Shown in pieces: positions 5,560 to 6,972 of a DNA stretch of 6,972 nt. This DNA is from Chloroflexota bacterium (GTDB taxonomy: Bacteria > Chloroflexota > Dehalococcoidia > SHYB01). Numbering within the stretch: position 1 is the first letter of the stretch; each line of letters begins with the position of its first letter. The DNA lies in assembly GCA_016200725.1 (NCBI GenBank), contig JACQEE010000034.1:1-6972 (forward strand). Reading direction: 5' to 3'. The translations under genes and the position numbers were made by a program. The notes under the pieces are model-generated. The model had not been told where the DNA came from. It did not search any database and worked only from the letters and a program-made list of their open reading frames with translations.

Positions 5560-6972
5560 CTATTTATCGATCCACGCTGCCTCAATACCCTGGAAGCCCC
5601 AGCCCCAGGTGCGCATGAAGTTTTTGAGCGATGCCTGCTGCGGAACGTACATCCGCCCACCCGTGAGCGGTATCAAGTACGCTTGGTCCAGGATGTACTT
5701 CTGAATGTCCTGGGCCTTGGCTATCTGGGCGTTCGTGTCCAACGTCGCCCCGAAGTCGGCGATCTTCGCGTCCAGCGCTGGATCGCTCAAAGGGCCAAAC
5801 CAGTTACGCGTTCCACCGGTCTGGAAGTAGTTTCGCCACCAGTTGAAGATGTTGCCTTCGTACCCAACGAACGTCTGCCCTACTTGGAAGGTGCTGCCCG
5901 TCGGAGCGAAGTATCGTCCGTAACCCTCCGCTGGCGAGGCGGGCACGTAGACACTCGCTTGGAAGCCTGCAGTTGTGAGCATGGGTCCGAGCAATTGTGA
6001 AAGGCGGTCAGTTCGCGTACCGGGTGTGCTGGGTAGGATGAATGAGAGTTCGATCTTGTACGGGGCGGGCAGGGCGGTCTGTTGCGCCAGCAGGCTCTTC
6101 ACCATGGCCGGGTCGTAGGTGTAGTACTTCGCCAAGTCGGTTTGAGACATGCTGAACGCGCCCATGCCAGACGTGATCGGGCCTTCCAGTGGTGCGTCTG
6201 CTTCTTGAACCGCGTTGGCTGCGATGGCCTTCATGTCGATCGCGTGCAAGAGGGCCTGGCGCAACTGCAGGTTGCTCTTCCAGGGCTCCTTGGATAGGTT
6301 GCCGTGGATTGCTTCGGTGTACAACTTAAACGACTGGATCCAGGTGTACTTGCCTTGAAGGCTCGGATCGGCGAGCCACTGTTTGGCTGTCACTGGGTCC
6401 ATCGTGTCGGGAGAGACGAAGGCGAGTTGGCCAGTCTTTACTGCGGCGTTCATTGTCGCCGTGTCCTGGCCGAGGATCACGTCGATCTCGTCCATGTACG
6501 GGAGCGCCTTACCGTCCTTACCCTGCTTCCAGTAATTCGGATTCGCCTTGACGACCACGCGGGCGTTAGGCTCGCGGCGGTCGAAGACATACGCCCCCGT
6601 ACCGATAGCGCGCTTGGTGAAGTCGCCGTCGGTGTCGAACTGCTCTTTGGGCACGAGTTTGAGCGTGTAAGTGGCGAGGGACTGGAGGAAGCCAGAGTAC
6701 GGCGTCTTCAGGTTGAATACCACAGTTTGAGCATCAGGCGCCGTGATTGTGTCAACGTCCTTTATCGCGGTGGCGTTGCCACTCTTCAGTGTTCCGAAGT
6801 TCTCAAAGAGCCACTTCACGTCGGCCGATGTTACTGCTCGACCGTTGACTGGCGCGACGTTCTGCCACTTCGCGTTGGGATCCAACTTCACCGTGACGGT
6901 CTTGCCGTCGGCGCTCTGTGCCCACGTTGTGGCCAGGTCGCCCTCGACCTTGTTGTCTGTCCACGCCGAGTT
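5560..6972 (-). CDS. ABC transporter substrate-binding protein, family 5 (DppA/OppA-like), N-terminus off the window
   Basis: This extracytoplasmic binding protein delivers a peptide-like or other solute to the permease pair encoded downstream. The frame is open to the right edge; 470 residues are visible, so about 60-130 N-terminal residues including any signal peptide or lipobox lie outside. The GTG at 6891 is internal. Recognisable SBP_bac_5 features run in order. They are GDLATTWAQSADGKTVTVKL near the edge; the segment NGRAVTSADVKWLFENF; KRAIGTGAYVFDRREPN; and the hallmark LRQALLHAIDMKAIAANAV in the middle of the protein. Near the C-terminus comes the stretch AKAQDIQKYILDQAYLIPL, followed by a Trp-rich tail (FMRTWGWGFQGIEAAWIDK). 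The protein looks intact as far as it is visible. It is the first gene of the importer operon within the window. The ligand cannot be inferred: family 5 also includes binders of nickel, opines, sugars and antibiotics. Confidence 0.92.
   Translation of the reverse strand, partial: NSAWTDNKVEGDLATTWAQSADGKTVTVKLDPNAKWQNVAPVNGRAVTSADVKWLFENFGTLKSGNATAIKDVDTITAPDAQTVVFNLKTPYSGFLQSLATYTLKLVPKEQFDTDGDFTKRAIGTGAYVFDRREPNARVVVKANPNYWKQGKDGKALPYMDEIDVILGQDTATMNAAVKTGQLAFVSPDTMDPVTAKQWLADPSLQGKYTWIQSFKLYTEAIHGNLSKEPWKSNLQLRQALLHAIDMKAIAANAVQEADAPLEGPITSGMGAFSMSQTDLAKYYTYDPAMVKSLLAQQTALPAPYKIELSFILPSTPGTRTDRLSQLLGPMLTTAGFQASVYVPASPAEGYGRYFAPTGSTFQVGQTFVGYEGNIFNWWRNYFQTGGTRNWFGPLSDPALDAKIADFGATLDTNAQIAKAQDIQKYILDQAYLIPLTGGRMYVPQQASLKNFMRTWGWGFQGIEAAWIDK

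Noticed and set aside
1..6972. A novel defence, mobile or RNA-based system
   Set aside because: Every stretch longer than about 110 bases is accounted for by a recognisable gene. I found no direct-repeat array, transposase, integrase, toxin-antitoxin pair or unexplained structured region.

Overview
This is a GC-rich (by eye just under 60%), densely coded bacterial window with six genes or gene remains. It holds no RNA gene, insertion sequence, CRISPR array or phage gene. The mix of a metal-dependent amidohydrolase, a FadE-type acyl-CoA dehydrogenase, RNase D, AroE and a peptide-type ABC importer fits a heterotrophic bacterium. Chloroflexota or a relative of Actinomycetota is my best guess from the feel of the proteins. 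No marker gene settles the taxon.

Layout. The plus strand opens with the C-terminal end of an amidohydrolase (to 295). It converges, with 5 bases between stop codons, on a minus-strand pair: acyl-CoA dehydrogenase (2659 to 1484) followed by ribonuclease D (about 1449 to 301). A roughly 100-base divergent intergenic region separates this pair from aroE, shikimate dehydrogenase, on the plus strand (2764 to 3627). AroE then converges on a minus-strand importer operon that fills the rest of the window. In transcription order that operon is a family 5 solute-binding protein (cut by the right edge, ends 5560), a perfect 13-bp GC-rich hairpin (5496-5525), a DppB/OppB-type permease (5476 to 4514), and a DppC/OppC-type permease (4507 to 3655).

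How the genes work together. The importer genes form a coherent unit: a binding protein captures a peptide-like or similar solute and two membrane subunits form the channel. The ATPase subunits are not in the window. The second permease is broken as written. Its N-terminal 65 or so residues are in one frame, the remaining 217 or so are in another, and the family segment expected at the junction is missing. Either the gene is a pseudogene or the assembly lost a short stretch near 4310. The other genes are housekeeping or catabolic and look intact.

I see no convincing undescribed system here. The points most worth checking are the dppC lesion, the hairpin between binding protein and permease, and the relocated catalytic base in the acyl-CoA dehydrogenase.
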